The notes under the pieces were generated by a model. It had not been told where the DNA came from. It was given only the letters and a program-made list of their open reading frames with translations, and did not search any database. From Rhodanobacteraceae bacterium (lineage in GTDB: Bacteria; Pseudomonadota; Gammaproteobacteria; Xanthomonadales; SZUA-5), in NCBI GenBank assembly GCA_024234055.1, contig JACKOW010000005.1, positions 248,001-312,000 on the forward strand: 64,000 bases of DNA, written 5' to 3'. Each line of letters opens with the position of its first letter. The stretch's first letter is position 1. This document shows positions 32,357 through 43,351 of this stretch, in pieces. The position numbers and the translations under genes were made by a program.

Positions 32357-34408
32357 ATGAAAAGCACGAAGTTGCTGTGTTGCTTGATGCTGGCGCTGCA
32401 GGCGCCCCTCGCGCTGGCCGAAACCTCGGCCAAAGCCGAGCTCGGCAGTTTCGGCATTGACCTGTCGCAGCGCGACGAGAGCGTCAAACCGGGCGATGAC
32501 TTCGATCGCTACGCCAGCGGCAAGTGGCACGACAGCTACCAGCTGAAGGACTACGAAACCCGCTACGGTGCCTTCACTACGCTCAGTGATCAGGCCGAGA
32601 TACAGGTGCGGGCGATCATCGAAGAGATGGCCAAGTCGAACGCTCCGGCCGGCAGCAACGAGCAGAAAATCCGCGATTTGTACAATAGTTACATGGATGT
32701 GGCCGCACGCAACGCGGCGGGTATCGAGCCGATCCGACCTTTGCTCAAACAGATCGAGAGCATTGATTCGCGACTTGCATTGACCCAGGCTTTCGGGCGC
32801 TCCGGCGTGGACGGCACTATCTCGCCGCTGGGGGGTGGCGTCGGTCTGGATCGCAAGAACCCGGATCGTTATCTGCTGAATGTGGGCGTCAGCGGACTCG
32901 GCCTGCCCGACAAGGACTACTACTTCAATCAGGCCGAGCGTTTCGTGCAGATTCGCGCCGCCTACCTCAAGCACATCGAGCGCATGCTCGGCTTCGTGGG
33001 CGTGAGCAAGCCGGGCGAGCGTGCCAAGGCGATCCTGGCCCTGGAGACTCGGCTCGCCAGCCAGATGTGGGATCGCGCGCAGATGCGCGATCGCGAGAAG
33101 ACCTACAACCTGATGAGCTTTGCCGATTTCGAGCGACAGTATGGCGGCTACGACTGGGCCGCGCATTTCCGCGCCGATGGCATGGAGCCCCCGGCCGAAG
33201 TGAATGTGTTCACGCCAAGCGCCGTCAATCCGGTCATCGAGATCGTCAGCGACACGCCGCTGGCCACCTGGATCGACTACCTGCGTTTTCATGCCATCGA
33301 CAACCACGCCAGCCTGCTGAGCGAGGAGATCGACAACGCCAGTTTCGATTTCAACGGCCGGATGCTGTCGGGCCAGAAGGCCCAGAGGGAACTGTGGAAG
33401 CGCGGCGTGGCCCTGGTCGGTGGTTCGCGCGGTTCCCAGGGACTGGGTGATGCCGTGGGACAGATCTACGTTTCCCGGCACTTCAAGCCCGAAGCCAAGC
33501 AGGCGATGGATGAGCTGGTCGAGAACCTGCGCCGGGCGCTGCGACAAAATATCGAGCAACTCGACTGGATGGGCGAGGCCACCAAGGAAGAGGCCTACAA
33601 GAAGCTGGCGAGCTTCCGTCCGAAAATCGGCTATCCGAGCCAGTGGCGCGACTACAGCCAGCTGACCATCGTGCCCGGCGATCTGCTGGCCAATGTGCGT
33701 GCGCTGCGCGCCTTCTACAACGACGACCAGAATGCGCGTCTGGGCCGCGCCAGCGACAAGGACGAGTGGTTCATGACCCCGCAGACGGTCAACGCCTATT
33801 ACAACTCCTCCTTCAACGAAATCGTGTTCCCGGCCGCCATCCTGCAGCCGCCCTTCTTCGACGTGAATGCTGATCCGGCGGTCAACTACGGCGCCATCGG
33901 CGCGGTCATCGGTCATGAAATGGGCCATGGCTTCGACGATCAGGGATCCAAGTCGGACCACGCCGGAATCCAGCGCAACTGGTGGGATGAACAGGACCGC
34001 AAGCGCTTCGAGCAGCGCACGTCGGCCCTCGGTGCCCAATACGACAGCAATTGCCCGCTGGAAGGCCACTGTGTCAACGGCCAGCTGACCATGGGCGAGA
34101 ACATCGGCGATCTCGGCGGCGTGTCGATGGCCTACACCGCCTACAAGCTGTCGCTGAACGGCCAGGAAGCCCCGGTGCTCGAGGGCCTGACCGGCGATCA
34201 GCGCTTCTTCCTGTCCTGGGCGCAGGTATGGAAGGCCAAGTACCGCGACGAGGCCCTGGTCAATCAGCTGCAGGCCGATCCGCACTCTCCGCCGCGTTAT
34301 CGCATCAACGGTCCGCTGCGCAATCTGAACGAGTGGTATCAGGCTTTCGATGTGCAGCCCGACGACGCGCTGTACCTGAAGCCGGAAGAGCGCGTGCGGA
34401 TCTGGTAG
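32357..34408 (+). CDS. Periplasmic M13 family metallopeptidase
   Basis: A 683-residue zinc peptidase of the neprilysin/PepO family with signal peptide MKSTKLLCCLMLALQAPLALA. The N-terminal part begins FGIDLSQRDESVKPGDDFDRYASGKW, the family entry. NAYYNSSFNEIVFPAAILQPPF, the zinc motif HEMGH at 520-524 and GENIGDLGG (third ligand region) are in place. It should trim peptides in the periplasm. The C-terminus reads EERVRIW, whereas most family members end C-x-x-W, so the usual last cysteine is missing. It appears to be transcribed alone. Confidence 0.92.
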   Translation: MKSTKLLCCLMLALQAPLALAETSAKAELGSFGIDLSQRDESVKPGDDFDRYASGKWHDSYQLKDYETRYGAFTTLSDQAEIQVRAIIEEMAKSNAPAGSNEQKIRDLYNSYMDVAARNAAGIEPIRPLLKQIESIDSRLALTQAFGRSGVDGTISPLGGGVGLDRKNPDRYLLNVGVSGLGLPDKDYYFNQAERFVQIRAAYLKHIERMLGFVGVSKPGERAKAILALETRLASQMWDRAQMRDREKTYNLMSFADFERQYGGYDWAAHFRADGMEPPAEVNVFTPSAVNPVIEIVSDTPLATWIDYLRFHAIDNHASLLSEEIDNASFDFNGRMLSGQKAQRELWKRGVALVGGSRGSQGLGDAVGQIYVSRHFKPEAKQAMDELVENLRRALRQNIEQLDWMGEATKEEAYKKLASFRPKIGYPSQWRDYSQLTIVPGDLLANVRALRAFYNDDQNARLGRASDKDEWFMTPQTVNAYYNSSFNEIVFPAAILQPPFFDVNADPAVNYGAIGAVIGHEMGHGFDDQGSKSDHAGIQRNWWDEQDRKRFEQRTSALGAQYDSNCPLEGHCVNGQLTMGENIGDLGGVSMAYTAYKLSLNGQEAPVLEGLTGDQRFFLSWAQVWKAKYRDEALVNQLQADPHSPPRYRINGPLRNLNEWYQAFDVQPDDALYLKPEERVRIW

Positions 34409-34754
34409 CTGCGCCAACGCCTCGCGGCGCGATCGTAGGAGCGACCTCGCGTCGCGACCGGCGGCGACGACCGGAAACCTGGGCAGACGGGATGTAAAAG
34501 GCGGGACGCAGAGTACGCAAAGGAAAAGCGGAGAGGACGCGGAGAAAAAGCAGAGAAAGCGCTGAATGGATCCTTCTCTGCGTTCTCTGCGACGTTCTGC
34601 GTTCTCCGCGTTCAGGATTTGGCTCGCAAGGGTGCGGCTGCGCGCACTGGTGGCGCGGCGCTCCTGTGCGTCCAGATGTTCTGGACGCTTCTGGCAAAGT
34701 GCTTGGGAAGCGAGGCCGAGGCACCCTGTTGCGGGCCTCGCCGCAGAGTGTCGA
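34409..34754. other. Repeat-containing convergent gap
   Basis: It holds a short GTAGGAGCGACCTCGCGTCG core fragment (34435-34460), an inverted repeat with ACGCAGAG/CTCTGCGT arms (34505-34617) and a diverged half palindrome (34666-34695). No gene. Confidence 0.7.
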
Positions 34755-35813
34755 TCACTCGGGAGAGATTTTCACGACGATCTTGCCTCGGGTGTGCCCC
34801 TCGCGATTGCGTTCCATCGCCGCAGCCAGTTGCGCAAAAGGAAACTCGGCGTCGACGTGAACCCTGAGCTGACCAGCGTCGATCAATACCTTCAGCTCGG
34901 ACAGTCCGGCATCGGCGGCAGCATCGACTTCGGCCGGACATTCGATCTGAGCCTGCCTGCAGACGTCGGCAGAGATGGCGCCGGCGATGCTGACGAGTCG
35001 CCCGCCAGGCCTGATGACAGCCACCGAGCGCCGTAGCGTGTCGCCACCTACCGTATCGAATACCAGGTCCACCCCTTCCACCGCATCCTCGAAGCGAGTG
35101 CTGCGATAGTCGATCGCCTCATCAGCTCCCAATCCCAGCACGAAATCACGATTCGCCGCGGAGGCGGTGGTGATCACATAGGCGCCTTTGGCCTTGGCGA
35201 TTTGCACGGCCATGGATCCAACGCCTCCGGCGCCGCCTTGAATCAACACTTTCTCGCCCGCGCGCACCTTGGCGGTCTGAACCAGGCCATTCCATGCCGT
35301 GATGCCGACCAGGGGATACGCGGCAGCCTCGACGAAACTCATGGATTCAGGCTTGGCGGCCACCCAGGGGGCGTCGACTACCACATATTCAGCGAAACTG
35401 CCGCCATTCGATGGGGAATCGGTCAGAACCACGACGGCATCACCGCAGCGAAACTGGGACTGGTCGTCTCCCACTCCGACCACGGTACCAGAGCCATCGC
35501 GACCGAGAATGGCCGGCATGCTCAGCGGCCACCAGTCCTTGACCATGCCCTCCCGTTGTTTCCAGTCAATCGGATTGATGCTGGCCGCATGCATGCGTAC
35601 CAACACCTGACCGACACCGGGTGTCGGCATGACAGCCGACCCGGGCTGCACGGGCTCAGGGCCGCCGTACCGCAGCAGTTGCATCACCTTCATGGATTCC
35701 GGCAACGACGACGGAGCCGGACAACCTGGGATTTGTGCAGGGCTGGTCGTGGGCGACAACAGGGCGGTCAAGACAACGCACAGGTACGAGAGTCGGGAAT
35801 GCATGCGAGACAT
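34755..35813 (-). CDS. Exported zinc-less MDR oxidoreductase (quinone oxidoreductase-like)
   Basis: A 352-residue medium-chain dehydrogenase/reductase preceded by a likely signal peptide (MHSRLSYLCVVLTALLSPTTSPAQ). After it the protein follows the NADP-dependent MDR pattern: MKVMQLLRYGGPE, QVLVRMHAASINPIDWKQREG, ILGRDGSGTVVGVG, and the cofactor-binding VLIQGGAGGVGSMAVQIAKAKGAYVITTAS. It lacks the structural-zinc cysteines, as in the quinone oxidoreductase branch. Most of these enzymes are cytoplasmic, so an exported copy is unusual. ATG candidates are 35813 and 35804. It faces away from the MFS gene. Confidence 0.83.
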   Translation of the reverse strand: MSRMHSRLSYLCVVLTALLSPTTSPAQIPGCPAPSSLPESMKVMQLLRYGGPEPVQPGSAVMPTPGVGQVLVRMHAASINPIDWKQREGMVKDWWPLSMPAILGRDGSGTVVGVGDDQSQFRCGDAVVVLTDSPSNGGSFAEYVVVDAPWVAAKPESMSFVEAAAYPLVGITAWNGLVQTAKVRAGEKVLIQGGAGGVGSMAVQIAKAKGAYVITTASAANRDFVLGLGADEAIDYRSTRFEDAVEGVDLVFDTVGGDTLRRSVAVIRPGGRLVSIAGAISADVCRQAQIECPAEVDAAADAGLSELKVLIDAGQLRVHVDAEFPFAQLAAAMERNREGHTRGKIVVKISPE

Positions 35814-36182
35814 GGTCGTAATCTCCGGTTGGGATGGGCTTGCTGGGGCCACTCCATCGAACGCGCCCGGCAACGTGCAGGATTCGACCAGGGCAGACGG
35901 CCAAGACTCCCTCAGTTGGGCGCGGCGGGAGAACCGATCGGCTTGTGCGCCCAACTTCTCTGGGCTGGACACGACGATGGCCGATGTGTTCCGACCAGGC
36001 CATCAGGCAGCATCGATTCGCCATGGTTTCATGCTGAACCGCCATCGCCACGGTTGCCGTCGGCCCTGCACCATCCATCGTTGGGCAGCGCACTGCTGCG
36101 GAAAACGCGCCGAACCTTCCCTGTGCCAGCCGCTGCCTGCCACGCTATCCTCCGCCGCCTACATCTGGCTTGAAAAAACCCT
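35814..36182. other. Divergent intergenic region, no gene recognised
   Basis: About 370 bases with no repeat family I can identify. The open frames on both strands look like chance coding in high-GC DNA. It should hold the promoters for the exported oxidoreductase and the MFS transporter. Confidence 0.55.
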
Positions 36183-37421
36183 GTGACCGTCCTCGCTGCG
36201 CCGCGCAAGGCTGCGCTGATCTTCATCTTCATCACGGTGGCGCTGGACATCCTGGCCATCGGGCTGATCATTCCGGTGCTGCCGCCGCTGATCGCGGGCT
36301 TCTTCCCGACCGCTGCCGAAGGCGCGGCGATGTACGGCTGGTTTGTGACCCTGTTCGCGCTGATGCAGTTTCTGGCCTCGCCCGTGCTGGGGGCCCTGTC
36401 GGATCGATTCGGTCGGCGCAAGGTGATCCTGCTGTCGAATCTGGGCCTGGGGCTGGACTACATCCTGATGGCGCTGGCGCAGACGCTGCCGCTGCTGCTG
36501 CTGGGCCGCATCATCGGTGGCATCACCTCGGCCAGCGTGGCCACGGCCAATGCCTATATCGCCGACGTCACGCCACCGGAGAAGCGCGCCGCCAGTTTCG
36601 GCATGCTCGGCGCCGCCTTTGGCATCGGCTTCGTCATCGGCCCGGCCGCGGGTGGTCTGCTCGGCAGCATCGATCCGCGCCTGCCCTTCTGGGTAGCGGC
36701 GGGCCTGAGCCTGACCAATTTCCTGTACGGCCTGCTGGTACTGCCCGAATCGCTGCCCGAAGAGCGCCATCACCGTTTCGAATGGCGCCGCGCCAATCCG
36801 GTCGGGGCGCTGATGTGGTTGTGGCGTTTCCCGCAGGTCTTTGGCCTGGCGGGAGTCAGCTTTCTGTCGGTAGTGGCGCACACGGTTTTTCCGGCCATCT
36901 TCGTGCTCTATGCCACCCATCGCTACCAGTGGAGTGCCCGCGATATCGGCTTCACGCTGGCCTTCGTCGGCATCTTGAGCGCCATCGTCCAGGCAGGATT
37001 GGTGCGCCGCATCGTGCCCTGGCTGGGCGAGCGCCGTGCCTTGATGGTGGGACTGGGATTCGGCGCCATCGGATTTGTCGGCTACGGTTGGGCGCCGAGC
37101 GGCATCTGGTTGTGGACGGTGATGCCCTTGCTATCGCTGTGGGGCTTGGCCAATCCGGCGCTGCAAGCCTTGATGACCCGGCAGATCGACCCTACCGAGC
37201 AGGGCCGTCTGCAGGGCGCGCTGGCCAGTCTGGCGGCTATCGCCGGCATCATCGGGCCCTATGTGTTTGCGCATGTCTATGCCGCCGGCATCGACCCGGC
37301 GCGCAGCTACGAATTGCCCGGCGCGGCCTTCTTCCTGGCCTCGCTGGTACTGGTGGCCGCTGCCGGCCTGGCCCATGTCGCCAGTCGCGCCTCAGCCATA
37401 CGAGTCGCCGATGCCAAGTGA
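36183..37421 (+). CDS. MFS drug/proton antiporter, TetA-like
   Basis: A 412-residue inner-membrane protein with about 12 membrane segments. Motif A, GALSDRFGRRKVILL, lies near residue 72, and motif C-like GMLGAAFGIGFVIGPAAGGLLG near 140. The sequence from LIFIFITVALDILAIGLIIPVLPPL is the usual start of the tetracycline-efflux-like (TCR/TetA) subfamily. It is likely to export a toxic or metabolic compound, but being chromosomal it is not evidence of tetracycline resistance. GTG start. RecQ follows 146 bases downstream on the same strand. Confidence 0.88.
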   Translation: MTVLAAPRKAALIFIFITVALDILAIGLIIPVLPPLIAGFFPTAAEGAAMYGWFVTLFALMQFLASPVLGALSDRFGRRKVILLSNLGLGLDYILMALAQTLPLLLLGRIIGGITSASVATANAYIADVTPPEKRAASFGMLGAAFGIGFVIGPAAGGLLGSIDPRLPFWVAAGLSLTNFLYGLLVLPESLPEERHHRFEWRRANPVGALMWLWRFPQVFGLAGVSFLSVVAHTVFPAIFVLYATHRYQWSARDIGFTLAFVGILSAIVQAGLVRRIVPWLGERRALMVGLGFGAIGFVGYGWAPSGIWLWTVMPLLSLWGLANPALQALMTRQIDPTEQGRLQGALASLAAIAGIIGPYVFAHVYAAGIDPARSYELPGAAFFLASLVLVAAAGLAHVASRASAIRVADAK

Positions 37422-37567
37422 ACTGTGGTGCGCGCGAACAGTCCGCCGGAGACTGCCGAGCATTGAACAATTGCTCGGGGCATGGGCGAGAAGCACCCGC
37501 GGCCTGGAATCCAGTTCGCTCTTCTTTGCGCCCTTTGCGTCCTTTGCGGACAACAAGCTCTTCAACG

Positions 37568-39370
<1,803 letters not shown>

Positions 39371-39847
39371 GCCGCTGCTCGGCGGCCGTGCTTCCTGCGG
39401 GCCAGCTTCACCTATGGGAGCGACTTTACCTGTGGGAGCGGACTCTGTCCGCGATCGCACTTGGTCAAACCCGCCAGTACGCCCGTCGCGGATGAATCCG
39501 CTCCCACAGGAGCGAACTCCCTGCAGGTGCCCTTTCGGCGCGACCGGCAGCTCGGCGCTCGCGGGCACTGGCAGACGGCGCAGGCCTCCAGCAGGAGCTT
39601 CAACGCGGAGAACGCAGAGGGTAGCGGAGGACGCGGAGAGAAGCAAAGCGAATCTGTGGACGCTCTTCTCTGCGTTCTCGGCGGTCCTCTGCGTTCTTTG
39701 CGTTCAATGTCTGAACACCGCTCGCCGCGGTTCCCGGTGTTCGCGGTTACACAAAAACACCGCGGTCGCGACGCGAGGTCGCTCCTACCGAGGTCGCTTG
39801 ATCGCGGATGAATCCGCTCCCACAGGGAAGCTGGACTGCAATACTCG
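39371..39847. other. Repeat-rich gap after recQ
   Basis: It contains GTGGGAGCGGACTCTGTCCG and its complement GAATCCGCTCCCACAGG (39433-39512), an inverted repeat with AACGCAGAG/CTCTGCGTT arms (39600-39712) and a GACGCGAGGTCGCTCCTAC fragment (39770-39788). A CGGATGAATCCGCTCCCAC repeat recurs just before the radical SAM gene. No gene. Confidence 0.7.
39600..39712. repeat. Inverted repeat with AACGCAGAGG arms
   Basis: The left arm is GAGAACGCAGAGG and the right arm CCTCTGCGTTCTTTGCG. It is a relative of the GCAAAGGACGCAAAGG elements. Confidence 0.65.
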
Positions 39848-40921
39848 ATGCCCATGAGCCTACGCCCTGCGAATCCGCGACTGGTCGTCGTCTGCCGTGT
39901 CAGCACCCGCTGCAATCTGATCTGTAGTTTCTGTGCCTATGACCAACGTCTGCGGTTTGCGCGCGAAACCCTGAGCGAAGCGCACATCGAACATCTGATC
40001 GCCCTGATGAGCACCCGCCATCGATCTGTCGGTGACGCCCCGCCCCTGCTCAGCTGGCTGGGCGGCGAACCGCTGCTGTGGAAGCGCTGGGTGCACTTCA
40101 GTGCCCGCGCACGCGCCGCGGGTATTGCGGTCAGCGCCACCACCAACGGCAGCACGCTGTGGCGCCCGGCCACGCGCGCAGCGGTGCTGGATCATCTGGA
40201 CGAACTCACCGTCAGTGTCGACGCTATCGGCGCCAAGCACGATCGGATGCGCGGCTGGCGTGGCGGCTACGCGCGCGTGCTGGCGGCATTGCAGGCGCTG
40301 GCCCGTGATCGCGGGCAAGGATCCGGTCGAATCCGGCTGCGCGCCAACATCGTGCTGATGCGCTCGACCATCGGCCAGTTTGCAGAGCTCTGCCGCGCAC
40401 TGGCCGAGGCCGGCGTCGATGAGCTCAGCTTCAATCTGCTCGGCGGCCGGGATCGCCCCGAATTTCACGCCGATGAAGCGGTGTCGGCGCCGGCCTGGGC
40501 CGAGTTTGCCGAGGCCTTGCCGCGGCTACGCGAGTCACTCGCGCGCTCAGGCCTTCGGCTGAGCGGCGACCCGGCCTATCTGCGGCGTCTGCACGCCGCC
40601 GCGCGTGGCCAGCGCTGGCCGGTGGCCGACTGCGACCCCGGCACCCAGTTCCTGTTCGTCGACGAACACGGCCGCATGGCGCCCTGCGCGTTCACCGTGG
40701 CCGAGTACGGCGTGTCGCTGGATCAGATCAATGACCTGGCCGAGTTGCCTGCGCGCTTCCGCGCCGCCCGCAGGGCTCGCTGTGCCCAGTCCTGTGGCGA
40801 TTGTCCGAGCACTCAGGTCTTCGGCAAGTTCGAACTACCCGGGCGGCTCGGCAGTGCAGCGACGCGCGTCGTAGACTTGCAGCGGGTACCGCCCGATGTC
40901 CGGGACCGAGACTACGCATGA
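39848..40921 (+). CDS. Radical SAM protein with SPASM-like C-terminus
   Basis: A 357-residue radical S-adenosylmethionine enzyme. The iron-sulfur motif is C22-x3-C26-x2-C29 (CNLICSFC), and LLSWLGGEPLLW is the GGE motif. The C-terminal part carries extra cysteines (CDPGTQFLFVDEHGRMAPC and CAQSCGDCPST) in a SPASM/twitch-like pattern, so it may hold an auxiliary cluster. Such enzymes modify peptides or build cofactors. It overlaps the next gene by four bases, so the function should be linked to the following unknown protein and the AMP-ligase-like gene. No precursor peptide is seen. ATG at 39848 or 39854. Confidence 0.85.
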   Translation: MPMSLRPANPRLVVVCRVSTRCNLICSFCAYDQRLRFARETLSEAHIEHLIALMSTRHRSVGDAPPLLSWLGGEPLLWKRWVHFSARARAAGIAVSATTNGSTLWRPATRAAVLDHLDELTVSVDAIGAKHDRMRGWRGGYARVLAALQALARDRGQGSGRIRLRANIVLMRSTIGQFAELCRALAEAGVDELSFNLLGGRDRPEFHADEAVSAPAWAEFAEALPRLRESLARSGLRLSGDPAYLRRLHAAARGQRWPVADCDPGTQFLFVDEHGRMAPCAFTVAEYGVSLDQINDLAELPARFRAARRARCAQSCGDCPSTQVFGKFELPGRLGSAATRVVDLQRVPPDVRDRDYA

Positions 40922-41499
40922 GCCAGGAAGGACCACCGCTGGAACAGCTGACCCGGCGCCTGCTGGAAACACCGGCGCCCTTCCTCGGCGAACCGGTCTT
41001 CGGCAAGAGCGGCAGCGTTCATGTGCCGGCGCTGGTCGCCGATGTGCTGACCGCGCTCGGGTTGAGCGCCAAGGCCAGCGAGCTGCAGCGTTTCGTCGGC
41101 CGCGACCGCAGCAAGGAGCGCAATCCGCGCATGCTCACACAGATTCTGTGCTGGCTGCTCACTGACCCGGCCTTTCGCGGCAAACTCAAGTCTGCACAGG
41201 TGCTGGCACTGCTCTACGATGAGGCCAATGGACTCGCCGAGAAGGTCGCAGCGAAGGAGTTTGTCGACAACGACGAGCGCCGCGAGGAACTGTCGCGGCT
41301 GGCGCTGCGCAGCGCCAGCCTGCGCCCGGCTGGCGAGAGCCAGAACGTGGCCGAGGATCGCTGGCTGACGGTCAGCACGCTCGAGCGTGCGCGCCTGGCG
41401 ACCGCCACGCGCGCCGCCGAGGAGCGCGCCCGCCTGATCCGCGAGGCGCTGGCGCGCAAGGCGGCGGAAGAATCGGCCGACAAGTGGTCGAGGGAGTAG
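40918..41499 (+). CDS. Unknown protein of the radical SAM operon
   Basis: A 193-residue soluble protein. It has a conserved-looking first half (VPALVADVLTALGLSAKASELQRFV, then LTQILCWLLTDPAFRG) that is helical, and a charged C-terminal helix rich in alanine, arginine and glutamate. I know no family for it. It starts inside the stop of the radical SAM gene and the next gene follows after four bases, so it is co-expressed with both and may bind the substrate or a partner enzyme. Confidence 0.7.
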   Translation: MSQEGPPLEQLTRRLLETPAPFLGEPVFGKSGSVHVPALVADVLTALGLSAKASELQRFVGRDRSKERNPRMLTQILCWLLTDPAFRGKLKSAQVLALLYDEANGLAEKVAAKEFVDNDERREELSRLALRSASLRPAGESQNVAEDRWLTVSTLERARLATATRAAEERARLIREALARKAAEESADKWSRE

Positions 41500-41503
41500 C
41501 CCC

Positions 41504-42871
41504 GTGCGCGATGACAGCAGTCCCACCGATGCGCAACGCTATCCGGGTCTGAGCCCGGCCGGCGCCGAGATTCTGCGCTTCATGCGCGAACATCCACAGG
41601 CGCCGATCTATCGCAACAGCAGCGGTCATCGCTTGCTGCCGGCGGAGCTGCCCGCGGTGATGGAATTCGCCGCGCGGATGCAGCAGGCCCCGGTCGATCC
41701 CAGGGCTGACTTCTCACAGTCCTGGCTGCGCGACTACGCCTCGAATGCGCTGACCCAGGTACCACACTATCGGCGCTACGGCAGCCTGCCCGAGCAGCTT
41801 GTCGATCTGCCCACCATCAGCCGCGGCGATCTGGCGCGGGACATCGCGGCCTTCGTCCCAGACGACCAGCCTACCGAGCGGATGATCAATTTCCGCACCA
41901 CCGGGCTCACCGGCCAGCCGCTGCTGATCGCTTCGCATCCGCTGGTGGCGGCACGTTACCTGGCTTTCCACCAGCGCGCGCTGCGGCGCTTCGGCGTCGA
42001 GCTTCAGAGTGGCCCGGGCGACGTCGGCGTGATGCTGGTGGGCTGGCAGCAGCGCTGCTTCACCTATGTCTCGGTTACGCCGCAGCGCGGCGAATGCGGG
42101 CTGGCCAAGATCAATCTGCACGAGGACGACTGGCGCGATCCCGCCCATCGCGGCCCCTACATCGATGCGCTCAAGCCCGAAGTCATCACCGGCGATCCAC
42201 TGTCGCTGGCGGCTTTGATCGGGATCGATTTCGGGCATCGTCCGCGCGCCATCCTCAGCACCTCGATGACCCTGCTGGCCGGCCTGCGCGCCGAACTGGA
42301 ACAGCGCTTCGGCTGCCCGGTGCTGGACCTCTATTCGCTCAACGAGGCCGGCCCGATCGCCGTCCACGATCCGGTGCTGGACGCCCATGTGCTGCTGCAG
42401 CCGGAGATGGCGGTGGAGATCCTGGATGACGAGGGCGAGCCGGTGGCGCCCGGTCAACGCGGCGAGATCACGCTCTCCGGCGGCTTCAATGTCTGTCTGC
42501 CTCTGCTGCGCTACCGCACGGGCGACCATGCAGCGCTGGAGCAGCGCGGCGGCGAATGGGTGCTGGTCGGCCTGGCCGGACGGGCGCCGGTGCGCTTTCG
42601 CACCACACTCGGTAGCTACATCAACAACATCGACATCACCCACGCGCTCAAGCCCTACGCCCTGCCCCAGTACGCGCTGCTGCAGCGCGCCGACGCCAGT
42701 TTCCAGCTGGATCTGTACGGTCGCCAGCAGGTCGATCTGGCGGCGGTGGAAGCCTCGATGCGGGCGCTGCTGGGCGCCGACGCTGAGCTCAGCATCGGAG
42801 TGCACGATCAGGTCTGCGACAAGCTGGTGCAGTATCGCAGCGAGTTGGATGATGGCGAGGTGGGGGTGTGA
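41504..42871 (+). CDS. AMP-dependent ligase-like protein (PaaK/ANL-type)
   Basis: A 455-residue protein of the adenylate-forming superfamily, nearest in style to phenylacetate-CoA ligases. The phosphate loop is reduced to NFRTTGLTGQP, and later motifs are LYSLNEAGP (with the catalytic-type glutamate), LRYRTGD and a short C-terminal lobe. It should activate a carboxylate with ATP, then pass it to CoA or a partner. The GTG start has GGAG seven bases upstream. Together with the radical SAM and unknown genes it forms a three-gene operon whose product I cannot name. Confidence 0.72.
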   Translation: MRDDSSPTDAQRYPGLSPAGAEILRFMREHPQAPIYRNSSGHRLLPAELPAVMEFAARMQQAPVDPRADFSQSWLRDYASNALTQVPHYRRYGSLPEQLVDLPTISRGDLARDIAAFVPDDQPTERMINFRTTGLTGQPLLIASHPLVAARYLAFHQRALRRFGVELQSGPGDVGVMLVGWQQRCFTYVSVTPQRGECGLAKINLHEDDWRDPAHRGPYIDALKPEVITGDPLSLAALIGIDFGHRPRAILSTSMTLLAGLRAELEQRFGCPVLDLYSLNEAGPIAVHDPVLDAHVLLQPEMAVEILDDEGEPVAPGQRGEITLSGGFNVCLPLLRYRTGDHAALEQRGGEWVLVGLAGRAPVRFRTTLGSYINNIDITHALKPYALPQYALLQRADASFQLDLYGRQQVDLAAVEASMRALLGADAELSIGVHDQVCDKLVQYRSELDDGEVGV

Positions 42872-43351
42872 GGCGGCCGCAGTGCCTGGGGACTCCGGGT
42901 CGCCTCAAACAGGGGGCAAGGGGCAGGGGGCAGGGGACCCACGTCGCGGCTCGGTCAGATCATACGTCGTGATTGGACACCTGCGCCCTACACCTGTTTT
43001 TTGAGCCGTAAACTCGAAGGATTACCTAATGTCTGGCGGAAGTCCCGGTCGCCCCTGGCGGCGCGCTTGTTCGCGCATCAAACTGTCGGCGATCTCAGAG
43101 TTCATTTTTTGTCCGCAAAGGACGCAAAGGAAGCGAATATTTCAATGGTTGTCCGGTTGAGCACGGTCTCTGGCGACGCCGTCAACCGAAATCTCGGAGT
43201 CGCTCTACTTTGCATCCTTTGCGTCCTTTGCGGAAAATGTATTTGATTCAAATACTTGCGGCATTTTTGGTGAGAGCAGCTTCCGCCGCACCAACCTGAT
43301 TGCGGCTGAAGCCGCTCCCACGGTGAAGCCAACTCCCACACACCTAACCGA
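42872..43351. other. Repeat-filled region before prmB
   Basis: It holds a GGGGGCAAGGGGCAGG stretch (about 42908-42938) and a 280-base repeat (43048-43325) that contains an inverted repeat. The same 280 bases recur in direct orientation after prmB. No gene. Confidence 0.75.
43048..43325 (+). repeat. 280-bp direct repeat flanking prmB, left copy
   Basis: It contains CGCGCTTGTTCGCGCATCAA, then an inverted repeat with CCGCAAAGGACGCAAAGG arms (43110-43238), then CTTGCGGCAT and a GCGGCTGAAGCCGCTCCCAC end. The right copy is 44536-44819. The pair lies in the same orientation around prmB. Confidence 0.85.

Noticed and set aside
32321..34417. A 698-codon minus-strand frame across the M13 peptidase
   Set aside because: Antisense to an intact peptidase with HEMGH; no family features of its own.
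36170..37567. Long upstream extension of the RecQ frame through the MFS gene
   Set aside because: The MFS transporter occupies another frame with full motifs; RecQ homology begins at 37568.
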